Positions 6,801 to 7,347 of a stretch of 7,347 bases of DNA are shown here, piece by piece. Within the stretch, counting starts at the first letter, position 1; each line of letters starts with the position of its first letter. This DNA comes from Planctomycetota bacterium (GTDB lineage Bacteria > Planctomycetota > Phycisphaerae > Phycisphaerales > UBA1924). A program made the translations under genes and the position numbers. The notes beneath the pieces are model-generated. The model searched no databases. It saw nothing but the letters and a program-made list of their open reading frames with translations, and was not told where the DNA came from. Location: the NCBI GenBank assembly GCA_017303565.1, contig JAFLCM010000053.1:1-7347 (forward strand). Reading direction: 5' to 3'.

Positions 6801-7347
6801 CAGGTTGCCCATCGCGGCGAGTTCCTTGCCGGAGTTCAGCACGCTGCGGTCGTTGGCGTAGGGCGAGTGGCAGGCGGTGCAGCCGCTGGAGCGGAAATCG
6901 CCCGGGTGGTCGTTGGTGCCGAGGAACTGCAGGATGGGGTCGAGCAGGCGGGTCTTCTGCAGGCCCAGGAACACCGGGTCGGTGCGGATCTTGGTGCCGA
7001 GGCCTCGGGGAGACAGGCCCTTGTCGGCCTTTCCGGACTCGCCGAGGGGGTTGGGGATGCCGATGGCGCTCGGCTCTTCGTTGGGGACGGCGCCGCCCGG
7101 AACGGGCAGTTTCGTGCCGCGCTCGAAGACGCGGAGCAGGTTGCCGGGCTGGGTTATTGCCCACACCGGCAGCGGCTGCAGGTAGGCGATCACGCCGTCG
7201 CGCTGCATCTCGGCTTCGCTGGGACGCCGGACGGCGGTGATGCCGGTGCTATCGGCCTCAACGACGCCCTGCAGGCGCTGCGGGATGCCGAAGGCGGAGT
7301 AGGACTCGCCGTAGGCGGGGATCTTGTTGGGGATGCCGCCGTTGTTG
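3852..7347 (-). CDS. Large multiheme c-type cytochrome with LVIVD-repeat beta-propeller (5' end missing)
   Basis: The reading frame is open to the right edge, giving 1164 visible residues (numbered from the edge); the start and any signal peptide lie outside. The Met at 7206-7208 is internal: coding-like sequence continues 46 codons upstream, and no export signal follows that Met. Seven CxxCH haem-c motifs are visible: CTACH (156, bases 6867-6881), CIVCH (214, 6693-6707), CIDCH (366, 6237-6251), CQDCH (393, 6156-6170), CFTCH (524, 5763-5777), CAGCH (535, 5730-5744) and CTDCH (642, 5409-5423). Motifs five and six are separated by only six residues. From about residue 670 to 1055 come seven repeats of the form hYhYVAxGxxGLxVhDV, for example YAYVACGSAGLAVVDV, matching the LVIVD repeat that builds beta-propellers. 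A tail rich in Glu, Pro and Ala ends in RRRR. Covalent haem attachment implies export and maturation in the periplasm or equivalent compartment. An electron-transfer role is likely; donor, acceptor and any substrate are unknown. Confidence 0.94.
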   Translation of the reverse strand, partial: NNGGIPNKIPAYGESYSAFGIPQRLQGVVEADSTGITAVRRPSEAEMQRDGVIAYLQPLPVWAITQPGNLLRVFERGTKLPVPGGAVPNEEPSAIGIPNPLGESGKADKGLSPRGLGTKIRTDPVFLGLQKTRLLDPILQFLGTNDHPGDFRSSGCTACHSPYANDRSVLNSGKELAAMGNLGFSHSSDPTIAKDEPGHPVKHVLTNAIPTSQCIVCHVHPGTSYANTYTGYMWWDLESDAESMYPRTTAKPTDEQRWESLRKNPDDAATRGLWGNLYPYAVNHKGEPAGNDFLEKTGSPEFNAKLTHNQFADFHGHGWMFRAIHKKDLRGNLLDKDGNVISHDDPEKWKKAVHLADIHLEAGMHCIDCHFKQDMHGNGKLYGEVRNAVEIRCQDCHGDYNSKATLRTSGPAAARNDKGEVVGADLSKSRVFGKRRFEWRKDGTLIQRSAVDPDVSWVVVQTIDTVNPDSAWAKANPDAAQKSRYAKTVYRDSSSGQIRWGDTPKEDGPMGEGKLAHSMDKVECFTCHTSWMTSCAGCHLPMLANERTPMLHNENKYTRNYTRYNFQVLRDDTYQLGRDSTVKGAKIVPVRSSSAVIVSSQNLLREWIYSQQQTISAEGYSGQAFNPHFPHATGGRGTTRMCTDCHASRDGDNNAWMAQLLLQGTNMVNFLGRFVYVAQGPAGFEGIVATEHEEPQTVYGSHFQSMAWPDEYKKFVEEDKRELKLAYHHDGKGALGWFNGAEILDVQLRGEYLYAARGKAGFYVFDVQAIDHKGFSERMVTAPVSPLGQRLGFDTENCVAIASPTTLGVDPARTRLSSDPSKPRAIGLDEPQPWHVNQEQRIHPSYAYLYIADSVEGLITTFAGTLLDGDPTNNFLERTAFKDGKTAFNPDGVLTGMTHLYVAGTHVYATSPRGLVVIDIDDPTDPKLVGVFGSGDLKNPACVQVQFRYAFVTDESGLKTFDITDPKNPRLAASLDLPGEKHRLYVARTYAYVACGSAGLAVVDVTAPERPSVYSQFTADGALKDTRDVKVGMTNASMYAYVADGKAGFKVLQLMGPNTTAQFRGFIPPVNPTLIAWRDTHGPALVVSKGLDRDRAVDESGNQTSVFGRLGARPLNLAEQQKMYLHNGQPWTVTNTPDTQPEAYTLKPEAAKEEKPAEAPRRRR

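Overview
The window looks like part of a high-GC chromosome of a planctomycete, probably of the Phycisphaerae. This is inferred from protein features, with no database search behind it. RpoA begins with an MRVRWRGLELP leader that I associate with planctomycete alpha subunits. The large multiheme cytochrome on the right resembles cytochromes I know mainly from Planctomycetota. The phylum call is fairly secure; the class call is tentative.

Left part (1-2227, plus strand): the end of a ribosomal protein operon in the order rpsK (3' end only), rpoA, rplQ, closed by a textbook intrinsic terminator. No rpsD lies between rpsK and rpoA. In its place is a 323-bp non-coding gap with a 17-bp tandem repeat (three full copies plus a partial one) and several GC-rich inverted repeats. 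RpoA is a normal-length alpha subunit. L17 is much longer than the E. coli protein because of an internal insertion and a basic C-terminal tail.

Middle (2228-3838): a 249-bp intergenic stretch with a weak promoter candidate, then one plus-strand gene for an uncharacterised, probably all-helical (HEAT/ARM-like) cytoplasmic protein of 444 residues with a C-terminal CxxC motif. A strong hairpin follows its stop codon.

Right part (3852-7347, minus strand): one very large gene, convergent with the rest and cut by the right edge, so its true N-terminus is missing. The visible 1164 residues carry seven CxxCH haem-c motifs followed by about seven LVIVD-type beta-propeller repeats and a charged tail. 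It is probably an exported electron-transfer protein. It shares no apparent function with the ribosomal operon and may belong to a respiratory locus beyond the right edge.

I see no CRISPR array, tRNA, rRNA, insertion sequence or phage gene. The items most worth following up are the multiheme/propeller fusion, the dyad-containing repeat array in front of rpoA, and the enlarged L17.
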